Positions 9,063-18,572 of a stretch of DNA of 64,000 nucleotides are shown piece after piece. Below the pieces are notes generated by a model, which was given only the letters and a program-made list of their open reading frames with translations, was not told the DNA's origin and searched no databases. The stretch's first letter is position 1; each line of letters begins with the position of its first letter. The stretch spans positions 1,612,001-1,676,000 of the forward strand of contig OZ251574.1 in NCBI GenBank assembly GCA_965243635.1, written 5' to 3'. The translations under genes were made by a program, and so were the position numbers. The stretch comes from Rs1 sp000416275. Lineage in GTDB: Bacteria; Pseudomonadota; Gammaproteobacteria; Pseudomonadales; Balneatricaceae.

Positions 9063-10614
9063 ACATGAGCTCGCTCGGAAAAAGTATAGGCTCTCGAAGC
9101 CTTGCCCTAAGCCTATTGCGATTCCGATTGTGTTTGTGCCAGGTATGATGGGCAGTAAATTGATGCAAAGAGACGGAGGAAATAATATTTGGAATCCACC
9201 AACTTTTTATTGGGTTAAACAGTGGGGAGTGATGGACGGTGACGAAAGAAGAGCATTAATGACTGGGGATCCAGAGGATGAATTTAGTCCTAGTTTTCTT
9301 CAAGTAGACCACGGTGATGATGAGTATATGGAGGATATAGTCGGCGAAAATAATGCTGAAGAGAAACAAAATCGCGGTTGGGGCGGTGTTGTGTGGGGTT
9401 TTTATGGAGAGATATTAAACTGGTTAGATTCACGCTTAGTCAATGCTTTACCTGATTTTTCAGTGGGTTGTAGTAATATACATTTTGAGGTCTGGGCCCA
9501 CCCCTATAACTGGACTGATGATAATACGAATGCGGCGAAGGACTTGAAAAAAGTGGTGCAAAAAGCACATCAAGAAACGATAGAGAAATATAAAGATATA
9601 GCTGATATAAAAATACTCAAACCTATAGTGATTACTCATTCAATGGGTGGTTTAGTGGCGCGCTATTTTTCAGTAAAAGAGGGAGGGCAAGATTTAGTAC
9701 ATACCGTTATCCATGGTGCTATGCCTACACATGGTTCTCCAGCGGCGTATAAGCGAATGCGTGCGGGGTTTTGGGCAAATTACAAATGGTCTCCGTTACA
9801 CAATTTAAAAGCGGAAGTTGGTCAAGAGGCTTTAGGTAATGATGCATCCCAAGTAACGCCAATGTTGGCGAATAGCCCTGGCGGTTTACAGTTATTACCT
9901 AACCAATACCACCAAAGTGTTGATGGAAGCAAGGATTGGCTTAAAGTTAGCTTTGCAGATAAAGGTGATATTCAAAGTTTGCCTAAAGCAGGAGATCCTT
10001 ATAAAGAAATTTATCAAGATAAAACGAGTTGGTGGCGCTTAACAGATCCAGCATTGGTTAATCCTAAGCATACTGATGTAAATCAATCTTGGCGTTGGTA
10101 TATTAAAAATTTGTCTAAAGCTAAGCTCTTTCACAAGAAACTAGGTGAAACAGGTTTTCATAAACCAACAAAAATGTCTTATTGTGCTTCCGCAGCGAAC
10201 TTGTGTTGGGATGAAGTTGAATGGAAAGTTGAAAGCTCCATAGCAAAAGAAGACAAAGCGGCAGCCAAACAGCTGTTATCAGATTCTGATTTACCCTTTA
10301 GGGATAATGGACAAGGGGATTTAGAGTTTCTTCTTAGACGAAGAAAGTCGGGAAGAGGGGCTCCAATATTTGACACTTTTGATGTCAACTTACAAGCCGC
10401 ACAAGCGGCAGGCGATGGCACAGTACACACAGGTTCTGGACTGCATATAAAAGGCCTTGATTTGGGGGTGCTGGAGTCCGAGCCAACCACTGAATCAGAT
10501 AAAAGCGACGAGTTTGAGTCATACACGCATGATGCTTCCTATGATAGCAATCGAGTGAGGACTCAAGTAGCAAAATGGATCTCAGAAATTATCGTTGAAG
10601 AGTCCAAAGCCTGA
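9052..10614 (+). CDS. T6SS lipase effector, alpha/beta-hydrolase (Tle4-like)
   Basis: A predicted phospholipase/esterase injected into rival periplasms. Start ATG 9052 is preferred over ATG 9046 because AGGAA at 9041-9045 is correctly spaced. The protein has 520 residues from this start. The opening IPIVFVPGMMGSKL is typical of LCAT/PGAP1-like hydrolases. The nucleophile elbow is THSMGG with Ser about residue 197; the first position is Thr instead of the usual Gly. GDGTVHTGSG near the C-terminus may carry the acid/His part of the triad. Neighbouring Tli4-like immunity gene and PAAR gene support the Tle4 assignment. No signal peptide is seen, as expected for a T6SS cargo. Confidence 0.85.
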   Translation: MPTRHELARKKYRLSKPCPKPIAIPIVFVPGMMGSKLMQRDGGNNIWNPPTFYWVKQWGVMDGDERRALMTGDPEDEFSPSFLQVDHGDDEYMEDIVGENNAEEKQNRGWGGVVWGFYGEILNWLDSRLVNALPDFSVGCSNIHFEVWAHPYNWTDDNTNAAKDLKKVVQKAHQETIEKYKDIADIKILKPIVITHSMGGLVARYFSVKEGGQDLVHTVIHGAMPTHGSPAAYKRMRAGFWANYKWSPLHNLKAEVGQEALGNDASQVTPMLANSPGGLQLLPNQYHQSVDGSKDWLKVSFADKGDIQSLPKAGDPYKEIYQDKTSWWRLTDPALVNPKHTDVNQSWRWYIKNLSKAKLFHKKLGETGFHKPTKMSYCASAANLCWDEVEWKVESSIAKEDKAAAKQLLSDSDLPFRDNGQGDLEFLLRRRKSGRGAPIFDTFDVNLQAAQAAGDGTVHTGSGLHIKGLDLGVLESEPTTESDKSDEFESYTHDASYDSNRVRTQVAKWISEIIVEESKA

Positions 10615-10650
10615 GTAAATATGAGCCAGATATAGGAAAAGGAATTTAAT

Positions 10651-10935
10651 ATGAGCTACATCATCCGCCAAGGCGACCCAACCACCACCGGCGGTAGCGT
10701 TACACAAGGTCATGGTTTGTTTGAAACTTTTGGTAAACCTACCACCATAGAGGGCATGATTGCCACTTGTCCCGCCTGCAAAAAAGGCTCTGGGCCAATA
10801 AAGCCAGTAAGTAAGCGCAGCTGTGATGTAGAAGGCAAGGTTGTCATTATCCAAGGCGATATCGTACAATGCGGCTGCTCACCAGGTGCGAATACAGTCG
10901 TTGCTACTCAGTTTGAAGCGACCGCTACTGCTTAG
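10651..10935 (+). CDS. PAAR-domain spike-tip protein
   Basis: A 94-residue single-domain PAAR protein, which would cap the VgrG trimer with a sharp metal-bound tip. It begins MSYIIRQGDPTTTGGSV and has VVIIQGDIVQCGCSPGANTV at the end, the pattern of PAAR proteins with DUF4150-like Cys. RBS AAAGGA precedes the ATG. It follows the lipase by 36 bp and belongs to the same operon. Confidence 0.9.
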   Translation: MSYIIRQGDPTTTGGSVTQGHGLFETFGKPTTIEGMIATCPACKKGSGPIKPVSKRSCDVEGKVVIIQGDIVQCGCSPGANTVVATQFEATATA

Positions 10936-10962
10936 TACTGCAAGTCATCTAAAGGATAAAAC

Positions 10963-11193
10963 ATGGAAGTCATAGTCAGTACTGGGCGTAATCGACCCAG
11001 TAGAGACCCGGTTATCGATAAACAGGGTGTATTTAAAGTGATAGCTGAAGAGTCACTTAAACCCGCCGAGCAAGCTCGGATTAAAAAACACCAACAAAAG
11101 CAAGACGCTATAATTAAGACAAAAATTTGGTCAATTAAGGCGATTGCAAAGCGTTTATCTGATTGGCTACATTTAAAGAAACCTGAGAGTTAG
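10963..11193 (+). CDS. Small basic protein of unknown function
   Basis: Seventy-six residues, rich in Lys and Arg, with a predicted helical stretch from residue 30 on. RBS AAAGGA precedes the ATG. No family is recognised. It sits between PAAR and the vgrG fragment, on the same strand and with short spacing, so it may be a T6SS accessory protein or the remnant of a larger cargo gene. Confidence 0.5.
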   Translation: MEVIVSTGRNRPSRDPVIDKQGVFKVIAEESLKPAEQARIKKHQQKQDAIIKTKIWSIKAIAKRLSDWLHLKKPES

Positions 11194-11238
11194 CGGTTCT
11201 AATCAAAGTTTTAGCCAGTAGTTTAAGTATTACCTAAG

Positions 11239-12039
11239 GTAAACGGCAGCTCCCCATCAAGCGCCATCGCCATCCCAAGAATAGGCACAGAAGTAATAGT
11301 CTCCTATTTAGAGGGCGACATGGACCAGCCAATTATCACTGGTCGTAGCTCTCGTAAACCATGGAACATGAAGAACGTGGTGCCCAACATGCTGGCCGCC
11401 AACAAGACCAAAACCACATTCAAGACAAAATCTCACAAATCTAGTGGCTTTAATGAGCTAACTTTTGACGATGCCACCGAGAACGAACTGATTTATCGTC
11501 ACGCACAAAAGAATGAAGACATTCAAATTAACCACGATAAAACGCAAAACATCGGCCACGATGAGAGTCATACAGTGGCGCATAACCGCACTCGATATGT
11601 AGGTAACGATGAGAGCATTACCGTTGAGCAAGATGTGCGTTATAAGGTTAATCGCAACCAGTTTGAGACGATTGAAAAGGATTTGATCACAACTATTAAT
11701 AATAGTTGGAGTGAGAAAATTCATTATAAACACGAACAGATAGTAGGCGAGAACAAGTCTTTAAAAGTCAAAGGCAGTTATGACCTGAACGTGAAAGAGA
11801 CGATAAACTCCAATACCACTACTCATACTATTATGGGGGGAGATAAAGTGATTATTATTGGTGGGAATTCAAGAATAACCTTAGCGAAGGGATCAATCAC
11901 ATTGGAAGCTGCCAGCATCAACCTAAAGGGTAACGTAAGTATAGGCGGTAGCGGCTCTGCTAGTGTGCCAACCTTAGCAGATTCTGCAAACTCAGGATCG
12001 TTATTTGCTGAAGAATGTCCTTATCAGAAAAAAGATTAA
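11239..12039 (+). pseudogene. Orphan 3' fragment of vgrG
   Basis: Homology to the full vgrG begins at the codons for VNG (about 11239) and runs through the OB-fold end, the NHDKT/GHDES beta-helix and the SIGGSGSA tail. The first 450 bp are almost identical in DNA to vgrG 5955-6377. After about 11685 the two diverge. There is a small insertion, GRSSRKPWNMK in place of GRTYNMK. The N-terminal gp27-like part is missing, so this cannot form a spike by itself. An ATG at 11320 could still allow translation of 239 residues. It heads the second effector module. Confidence 0.88.
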
Positions 12040-12050
12040 TAGGTCCTAAC

Positions 12051-13034
12051 ATGAAACAGACCAATACACTGCCAATTGTTCTAAGCTGTGAAGCGGCTAA
12101 AGTTGATGATCAACATAACCAGCGATATGAACTGCAAGTAGTCGCTTTAGTAGACGACGTTTACCAACTAGATCAAAAGATTAGTAATGAAATAGCCGAG
12201 CACGGCTATATATTCATGTACGCGGGCGAACCGTCGCCACTCAATGTACATATGGAAAAGTCTAAGATATATGATGTGGAAGTCATGCGGTTATGTGAAC
12301 AAATAAATCATAAACAGCCAATAGCTTGTAGAGAAGTGAGGTTAATAAGCACAGACGAAGTAGAAATAGTAACTAAAGATTACATGACCGTTACTGAGCA
12401 TAGCGTAAGTCCGCTAGCAGACCAGCATCACTTACCGACTTATGAAAGAGAGTGGCTGTGTTCTAAGCTAAAAAAACGTCTTTTTAAAGATAATAATGCA
12501 GCTGAACTAGCAGATAAAATATATACCTATGGGGTTGTTGACCCCACATTACGCATTAATGTTTTAGGCTACTTCGATTTGGCAGGTGACTTGAAATCCC
12601 GAATCGATGTCCCCGTAAGTTGTTTTTATAAAGGCAAAGCCGCAAAAGAATATGAAACATCAGCGCCTTACTTAGTTGATTTTACCTTGCCGCAAGATGC
12701 CTACCTGAATACCAATAAAGTACCAAAATTCCACATAGATTTCTTTGAAAACCACTGGGGCCAGCACACCAATATCTTTATTCGCACCACTGCCAGTATG
12801 GAAAGTGTCCTTCAGCATTTTAAAAAATTTATAAAGGTACAAGACGAAGATGCCAATTGGTATTTTTTCCGCTTTTGGGAACCGCGCTTGATCATTGATT
12901 TTTTAGCAGATACCGATTTAGATCAACTTAAAAGTTTTTTTACAATACGCACTAAACAAGGCAATACTAGCTTTGAATTAATCGTAGAAAATGGCAAAGA
13001 TGCGTTCAAAATATGTACCTACCAAGACCGTTAG
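12051..13034 (+). CDS. DUF4123 T6SS adaptor, second copy
   Basis: The protein has 327 residues from ATG 12051, chosen because AGG at 12041 gives an RBS and upstream codons overlap the vgrG fragment. It carries the same DUF4123 core as the gene at 6742 (YGVVDPTLRINVLGYFDLAG, FFENHWGQHTNIFIRTTASM, WYFFRFWEPR) but lacks the long C-terminal region. It lies between the vgrG fragment and the second lipase, so its cargo is probably that lipase. Confidence 0.85.
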   Translation: MKQTNTLPIVLSCEAAKVDDQHNQRYELQVVALVDDVYQLDQKISNEIAEHGYIFMYAGEPSPLNVHMEKSKIYDVEVMRLCEQINHKQPIACREVRLISTDEVEIVTKDYMTVTEHSVSPLADQHHLPTYEREWLCSKLKKRLFKDNNAAELADKIYTYGVVDPTLRINVLGYFDLAGDLKSRIDVPVSCFYKGKAAKEYETSAPYLVDFTLPQDAYLNTNKVPKFHIDFFENHWGQHTNIFIRTTASMESVLQHFKKFIKVQDEDANWYFFRFWEPRLIIDFLADTDLDQLKSFFTIRTKQGNTSFELIVENGKDAFKICTYQDR

Positions 13035-13082
13035 TATCTTTAGAAAATACCCCTATATCGTAAATGATAAGAGATAATATAA

Positions 13083-15098
13083 ATGGCAACTGTTAAAAAG
13101 AAACAATTAAATGAATTTGGCTGCGAGGACTGCGCCAAGCACGTCATAGTATTAGTTGCCGGTACTTCGGATGCTGTTAATGCCTTTATAAACGACACAG
13201 TTTTTTCTACAGATAAGCATCGTGCCAATAGCTATGACTCAAATGCTGCGTACTGGAAAGGAGAATTAAAACCGGGCCTAGAGTTACTTAAATTGACCAC
13301 TGAAGAATTTGGTTCTATGGCATTAATGGATCAGCATGGTTGGTCTGGGGATAATCGCATTCAAAATAGGGAAATCGCCGGCAAGTATCTGGTCGATAGA
13401 ATCAGTGGCGTTGTATTGGGGAAGGATGGGGAAAAGTATTATGGTAAAACCCATGTTAACAGACCCATTTACTTTCATCTTGTTGGCCACTCCCATGGCG
13501 GTAACGTCATAAATGAAATGACTAAACGTATAGATAGTATGGGCGACTTATGGCCTGAACTTTGGAAAGTTAAAAGCATTACCTATCTATCTACGCCTTT
13601 TTTTACTGAACTCCATCAAGTAAAAGTCACACCTAAAGTGTTTCATAAAGATGCAGAAATATTACATCTCTATAATGACTATGATTTAACCCAAAGGATG
13701 CTGGCAGATTTTTCTTTAGAGGTATTAGCGGAATCCATCCACAATATTGATACTAGTGTGTTTAAAGAACATTTAGAAGCATTTAAAGGCATGGAGTTTG
13801 CCGGATTTTATTTTGATTGGGATACTGTTGAATTATTCAAGGATATGGATGATAGCTGCCTCGGCATTGATATACAGCACGTCACTACTTTTGAAGATGG
13901 CAAACGAGTATATGATAATTACTTAAAGGTTTTTAAGGCTGTAAAAGGCATTATTAATGAAGCAAGTGTTATTGTTAATGAATTATCTAAACCTATAAAA
14001 TATACAACGAGTAAAGCAGATTTAAAAAATATAGAGATGGATTTTTCCACTTATAGCCGTGCTATTATTCCATTAGAAACTGCGGCAAGAATTACAGAGG
14101 TTATGGATGCAATTATTCGTGAACTAGAAATTAATATAAGTGCATTTGAAACGCGCAATAGAGCACATGCAAATGGTAATACCCCTTATAATGTATTAAA
14201 TCTTCCCCGAGACTTAACAATTAATGATTTTGCTGCCTTGATTGCAGATTTTTTAAACATCGATAGGAAGACACTGCTCTCAACAAGTTCAACAGGGCTG
14301 CTGAATTCATTTTTAGAAATAGCACTGCATAATATCGAAAAATTTGATAATACAGATCCAGACCCATCTGCACAGTTTAAAGGGACATCATTAGCGGATA
14401 AAGTGCAGTCACTTAATGTGACTGATAGAGATCCTTACGATAAATATAAACCTTATAGTGATAATTATAAAAAATTCATAACTCACATTAATAATGTTGA
14501 AGTAAGATATAGTGCAGTGGCAGAGGCTGTACCAGGCTCTGCAGCTGCAGCTGCAGCAGAACGTAATAGTGCACTTGCTGATCTGATTTTTAGTATCGTG
14601 CAGCAAAGTGCAAAAGCTAGATATTATATAACTAAGGCTGAAGGTATAGGTTCAACAATGCGCAGTGTTGCTAATCAGATTAGGATTCAGCGAAATAGTA
14701 TTCCCTTTCTCCCAGCAGGCAAAACTGAAACAAATTTGTTGAGTTTATCAACGACCATAAATAATTTTGTGGGGGCTTTACAGGATAGAGATTTTGGTCA
14801 GTTAGAACCTGAATATATCCCACCGAGTGATGAGGAAACTAAGCGTGCTGAAGCAGAAAGAAAGAAGTGGGAGCTACCTCCTGAAGTTGTAAATAACCCT
14901 TTACTCAAATTAGATAAAAATCTTGAAGTACCAGCTTACAGCGAAATAAGCGGCGAAGAATACCCCCCCGAGCCAGCCAAAAAAAATGCACTTGGCAGTC
15001 TTGCCTATTTATTTATAACCTCTCACTCCATTAGTAGAAAGGTTTTATACGTAGAAGTAAAAGATTTTTTAAGAAGATTAGGGCCTAAAAAAAGATGA
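13083..15098 (+). CDS. Putative T6SS lipase effector with GHSHGG elbow
   Basis: The protein has 671 residues and no signal peptide. An alpha/beta-hydrolase start (HVIVLVAGTSDAVN) is followed by the nucleophile elbow LVGHSHGGNVI with Ser about 137. The second half is long, helical and unassigned, with an Ala-rich linker AAAAAAERNS near 485. The GXSXG motif, the adaptor upstream and the secreted protein downstream make it a Tle-type phospholipase effector by context. The subfamily cannot be named safely. Its last codons overlap the start of the LRR gene (ATGA). Confidence 0.75.
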   Translation: MATVKKKQLNEFGCEDCAKHVIVLVAGTSDAVNAFINDTVFSTDKHRANSYDSNAAYWKGELKPGLELLKLTTEEFGSMALMDQHGWSGDNRIQNREIAGKYLVDRISGVVLGKDGEKYYGKTHVNRPIYFHLVGHSHGGNVINEMTKRIDSMGDLWPELWKVKSITYLSTPFFTELHQVKVTPKVFHKDAEILHLYNDYDLTQRMLADFSLEVLAESIHNIDTSVFKEHLEAFKGMEFAGFYFDWDTVELFKDMDDSCLGIDIQHVTTFEDGKRVYDNYLKVFKAVKGIINEASVIVNELSKPIKYTTSKADLKNIEMDFSTYSRAIIPLETAARITEVMDAIIRELEINISAFETRNRAHANGNTPYNVLNLPRDLTINDFAALIADFLNIDRKTLLSTSSTGLLNSFLEIALHNIEKFDNTDPDPSAQFKGTSLADKVQSLNVTDRDPYDKYKPYSDNYKKFITHINNVEVRYSAVAEAVPGSAAAAAAERNSALADLIFSIVQQSAKARYYITKAEGIGSTMRSVANQIRIQRNSIPFLPAGKTETNLLSLSTTINNFVGALQDRDFGQLEPEYIPPSDEETKRAEAERKKWELPPEVVNNPLLKLDKNLEVPAYSEISGEEYPPEPAKKNALGSLAYLFITSHSISRKVLYVEVKDFLRRLGPKKR

Positions 15099-16084
15099 AA
15101 AAAATAATATTGGTAATCTTTGCATTTTTTTCTATAGAGGTTTACGCCGCTGATACTTTTATGGAGATGTGTGAGAATCCAACAGCATCTCAAAAAATAA
15201 CTATAAATGCACTAGCAAAAAAGATTTTTGGCGGTAAAGAGAATTTTATAATGGGATGTGTTCCGCTTTATGATGATTTGAGCAGACGAATAATTGTTTA
15301 TGTGGTAGGCGGAGAGGTAAGTGATCTAAGCCCGTTAAAATATTTTATTCAGCTGAAAGAGATATATGCTGCAAGTAATAAAATAGTTGATTTATCACCG
15401 TTAGAAAAATTGATAAATTTGGAAGAGTTGGTGCTTAGGGGGAATGAAATAGTTGACATATCTCCACTTAATAGGTTGGGTAAACTAAAGCTTTTAAATG
15501 TAGGTAATAATAAGATTGTTAATATTAAAGCTATATCTAATCTCGATGATTTAGAAGTTCTGTGGATGTCAATGAATAAGGTGAGTGATTTTTCGTCATT
15601 GAAAAATCTTCGGAATTTGAAAAAACTGGATATATCATATAATAAATTAGAAGATGTTTGTGTTATTGGAAATATAGTTAACTTGCAAAATATTTCTGCT
15701 TTGGGTAGTAATATAAATGATATATCTTGTTTGAATAAATTAACATCGTTGGTGAATGTTTCTATGAGCAGAAACGATATAAGCGATATATCGGTTTTGT
15801 CAAACATGACTAAATTAGAAAAATTATCTATTGCAGAAAACCCAGTTGAAAATATACAGTCGTTAAAAAACTTAAAAAATTTAAGAAATCTCTCTGTTTC
15901 ATACACCAATGTTAAAGACTTAAGCCCTTTGGTCGGCTTGCCAAAATTTAGCACTATATATGTAGTAGAAGATCAATTAGTAAAATGTTCACCTAAAAAT
16001 ATCAAGGAAATAAAAGCAGGTAAATCTTGTTATACGCCTGATGGCAAGCTTAAGCCTTGGTGGAAACGTATGTTGGGGATGTAA
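15095..16084 (+). CDS. Secreted leucine-rich-repeat protein, probable lipase immunity
   Basis: The protein has 329 residues with a clear Sec signal peptide (MKKIILVIFAFFSIEVYA). A short Cys-containing cap (MCENPT, later MGC) is followed by about ten 22-residue LRRs of the SDS22/internalin type (VSDLSPLKYFIQLKEI, IVDLSPLEKLINLEEL and so on) from about residue 78 to 305. A basic tail, KPWWKRM, ends it. Start ATG overlaps the lipase stop, so expression is coupled. Periplasmic location and position directly after the toxin are what a T6SS immunity protein needs; the role is inferred. Two damaged copies follow. Confidence 0.8.
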   Translation: MKKIILVIFAFFSIEVYAADTFMEMCENPTASQKITINALAKKIFGGKENFIMGCVPLYDDLSRRIIVYVVGGEVSDLSPLKYFIQLKEIYAASNKIVDLSPLEKLINLEELVLRGNEIVDISPLNRLGKLKLLNVGNNKIVNIKAISNLDDLEVLWMSMNKVSDFSSLKNLRNLKKLDISYNKLEDVCVIGNIVNLQNISALGSNINDISCLNKLTSLVNVSMSRNDISDISVLSNMTKLEKLSIAENPVENIQSLKNLKNLRNLSVSYTNVKDLSPLVGLPKFSTIYVVEDQLVKCSPKNIKEIKAGKSCYTPDGKLKPWWKRMLGM

Positions 16085-16087
16085 CAC

Positions 16088-17402
16088 ATGAAACAGATAC
16101 TGATAGTCGTCTGTGCATTTTTTTCTGTAGAGGTTTACGCCGCTGATACTTTTATGGAGATGTGTGAGAATCCAACAGCATCTCAAGAAATAACCTTAAA
16201 CGCCCTAACAAAAGAAATTTTTGGCAGTAAAGAAAATTTCACAATGGGATGCGAGCCCAGGGAAAACGCATGAACATATTTCGTACAGCTGTCCTTTTAA
16301 CTGATGCTGCGAAACTTAGCTTTATGAGTGTTTATCGAACTATTCTTAGATGGTTTCGTCAGATAAAAAGACGGTGAGACGATAGAATTTAAGATATGCG
16401 GCTAATTTTAAATTCACTAGCATAAAAATAAATTGTTTCAACATTGCTGGTCGATATTCGAACAATGCGAGTTGTGAAATCAGGTGAATAATAGCATTAG
16501 AGTAAGATCTATGATCAATTTAATTAAAGAGATTGATTAAAAAACGTTCATGCGTTTACCCTGGATGCGAGCCGCTGTATAAAGATTTGAGCAGGCGAAT
16601 AATTGTTTATATTCGAGGTGGCAAAGTAAGTGACTTAAGCCCGTTAAAATACTTTATTCAGCTGAAAGAAATCAATGCTAGAAGTAATAAAATAGTTGAT
16701 TTGTCTCCGTTATCAAAGTTGACCAACTTAGAAGAATTAACACTTTATGGTAATGAAATTGTTGATATATCTCCACTTGAGAAATTAAATAAACTCAAAT
16801 ATTTAAGTATACGAGGGAATGAGATTGTAAATATCAAGGCGATTTCTAGTCTTACTGATTTAGAAATATTATGGATGGCAATAAATAAAGTGAGTGATTT
16901 TTCGCCATTGAAAAATCTTCGGAAACTAAAAAATCTTAAAATTTCATATAATAAATTAGAAGATATCTGTGTTCTTGAAAATATAGTTAGCTTGCAAAAT
17001 CTTGATGTGCTGGATAGTAATATAAATGATATATCTTGTTTAGATAAGTTAACATCGCTGGTTAATGTTTCTATGAGTAAAAATAAAATACGCGATATAT
17101 CAGTTTTTTCAAACATGGCTAAATTGGAACTATTATCTATTGCAGAAAACCCAGTTGAAAATATACAGTCGTTAAAAAACTTAAAAAACTTAAAAAATTT
17201 AAGAAATCTCTCTGTTTCATACACCAATGTTAAAGACTTAAGTCCTTTGGTCGGCTTGCCAAAATTTAGCACTATATATGTAGTAGAAGATCAATTAGTA
17301 AAATGTTCCCCTAAAAATATCAAGGAAATAAAAGCAGGTAAATCTTGTTATACGCCTGACGGCGAGCTAAAACCTTGGTGGAAACGTATGTTTGGCATGT
17401 GA
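16088..17402 (+). pseudogene. Second LRR immunity-like gene, split by a MITE
   Basis: The signal peptide and cap lie at 16088-16257 and the LRR domain resumes at 16564-17402. A 306-bp element at 16258-16563 separates them. Removing the element and one copy of the 10-bp target duplication restores a single frame reading MGCEPLYKDLSRR, matching MGCVPLYDDLSRR of the intact paralogue. One LRR also has an extra KNL triplet. Most of the repeats are about 80% alike to the first copy, and the last 90 residues are almost identical. Confidence 0.9.
16258..16563. mobile_element. MITE, 306 bp, 10-bp target duplication
   Basis: The terminal inverted repeats are CAGGGAAAACGCATGAAC and GTTCATGCGTTTACCCTG. 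The target duplication GATGCGAGCC stands at 16248-16257 and 16564-16573. There is no coding capacity. The ends match the 194-bp MITEs at 22882 and 24571 but the interior is different. Confidence 0.92.
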
Positions 17403-17405
17403 GAA

Positions 17406-17624
17406 ATGAAACAGATAGTGGCCTGTGCGTTTACTTCTCTGGAAGTTTTCGCTGCTGATACCTTTATGGTTATGTGCGCGAACCCAGCAGCATCTCAAGA
17501 AATTACCTTAAAAGTACTAACAAAAAATACACTGCAGATGGGAAGTACCAATCTTGGTGGCAACGACTGTAAGGGGTCTAATCAATGCATCATATTTTTC
17601 GAATTACCGTCGGAGTTTTTATAA
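17406..17624 (+). pseudogene. Third LRR immunity-like gene, remnant
   Basis: The start (MKQIVACAFTSLEVFAADTFMVMCANP) is homologous to the signal peptide and cap of the two LRR genes. Similarity stops after about residue 42, and no LRRs follow. The remaining codons overlap the start of the next small gene. It is a stub left by deletion or recombination. Confidence 0.75.
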
Positions 17625-17746
17625 CAATTAGTTTCTGTATTGTATCAATAGCGAATGCAGCCACGCCTAGCGGTTCCATAGCGGTTAATGTTGAAGGTCA
17701 TTATACATTTGAAGGTGACATCGATGGTGAGCTTACGGCAGCATAG
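17585..17746 (+). pseudogene. Exported protein gene cut by IS66
   Basis: ATG 17585 opens a frame with a signal peptide (about 25 residues ending SIANA). It runs into IS66 at 17727 and stops inside the element at TAG 17744-17746. Only about 47 native residues remain. The function is unknown. Confidence 0.55.
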
Positions 17747-17805
17747 CTCAACTTTATATTTTTAATCAGATCTAATGGTTGCGACTTACTTAATGAGGAC
17801 GCAAC

Positions 17806-18171
17806 ATGAAAAATTCAGATCAACTTTCTATCACCGCGACTGCTTTCGACCAGTGGCGAACTCAGCGAGCAAGTCGTAGTGAACGTACTCCGTTAGCATT
17901 ACGACAGCAAGCTATCTCACTTTTTAAAAGTTATTCATCATCCAGCATCACTACCGCTTTAAAAATCAGTGGAACTCAGTTAAAGCAGTGGAAGATACTC
18001 CTTGCACCTAAAGATGAACACACTGATTTCATCCACTTACCCAGCTTAAACACGCCCTCCACAGAGCCACTAAATATCAGTCTTTCTTTTGCTAATGGAG
18101 CCTCAATGGTCTTTAGCGGCACTCTGTCTCCTACTGTGCTTCTCTCTATTATTCAGGAGTGCAAGCTATGA
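17806..18171 (+). CDS. tnpA: IS66 TnpA (orf1), copy A
   Basis: A 121-residue accessory protein of IS66 elements with an N-terminal helix-turn-helix-like region. RBS GAGGA precedes it. It overlaps tnpB by ATGA. It is identical to the copy B protein. Confidence 0.88.
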   Translation: MKNSDQLSITATAFDQWRTQRASRSERTPLALRQQAISLFKSYSSSSITTALKISGTQLKQWKILLAPKDEHTDFIHLPSLNTPSTEPLNISLSFANGASMVFSGTLSPTVLLSIIQECKL

Positions 18172-18503
18172 TACAGCTCACCGCACAGACTAAAATTCTG
18201 TTGGCGACTACACCGGCTGATTTTCGTTGTGGCATCGATGGCCTCGCCGCACTTTGCCGGTTAAAGCTCAAACATGATCCACGTTGTCAGACGCTGTTTG
18301 TTTTTATCAATCGCAGTAAAACCATGATCAGAGCGTTGGCTTATGATGGCACCGGCTTTTGGTTAATGACCAAACGCTTATCCAAAGGCAAGTTTTCTGG
18401 GTGGCCAACAACAGGGGTTATCAATGCCTTAGCAGCAACGGAACTTCGCGCGTTATTAAGTGGCGAGAGTTATTCACACGGCAAGGCAAACCTTGGTCTG
18501 TGA
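18168..18503 (+). CDS. tnpB: IS66 TnpB (orf2), copy A
   Basis: This IS66 Orf2 protein carries the family signature PADFRCGIDGLAALCR and KTMIRALAYDGTGFWL. ATG 18168 overlaps the tnpA stop and is preferred over GTG 18159. The protein has 111 residues. Confidence 0.92.
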   Translation: MIQLTAQTKILLATTPADFRCGIDGLAALCRLKLKHDPRCQTLFVFINRSKTMIRALAYDGTGFWLMTKRLSKGKFSGWPTTGVINALAATELRALLSGESYSHGKANLGL

Positions 18504-18572
18504 GAAACTTTTTTTTGTTGCTGTATAAATCCTGCCCTATATCATCAACGTATCTTTTACGGAGCTGACCTT

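Noticed and set aside
15349..15954. Long minus-strand open frame opposite the LRR gene
   Set aside because: It is the antisense of regular LRR codons. A similar frame occurs opposite the second LRR copy. No RBS or family match is seen.
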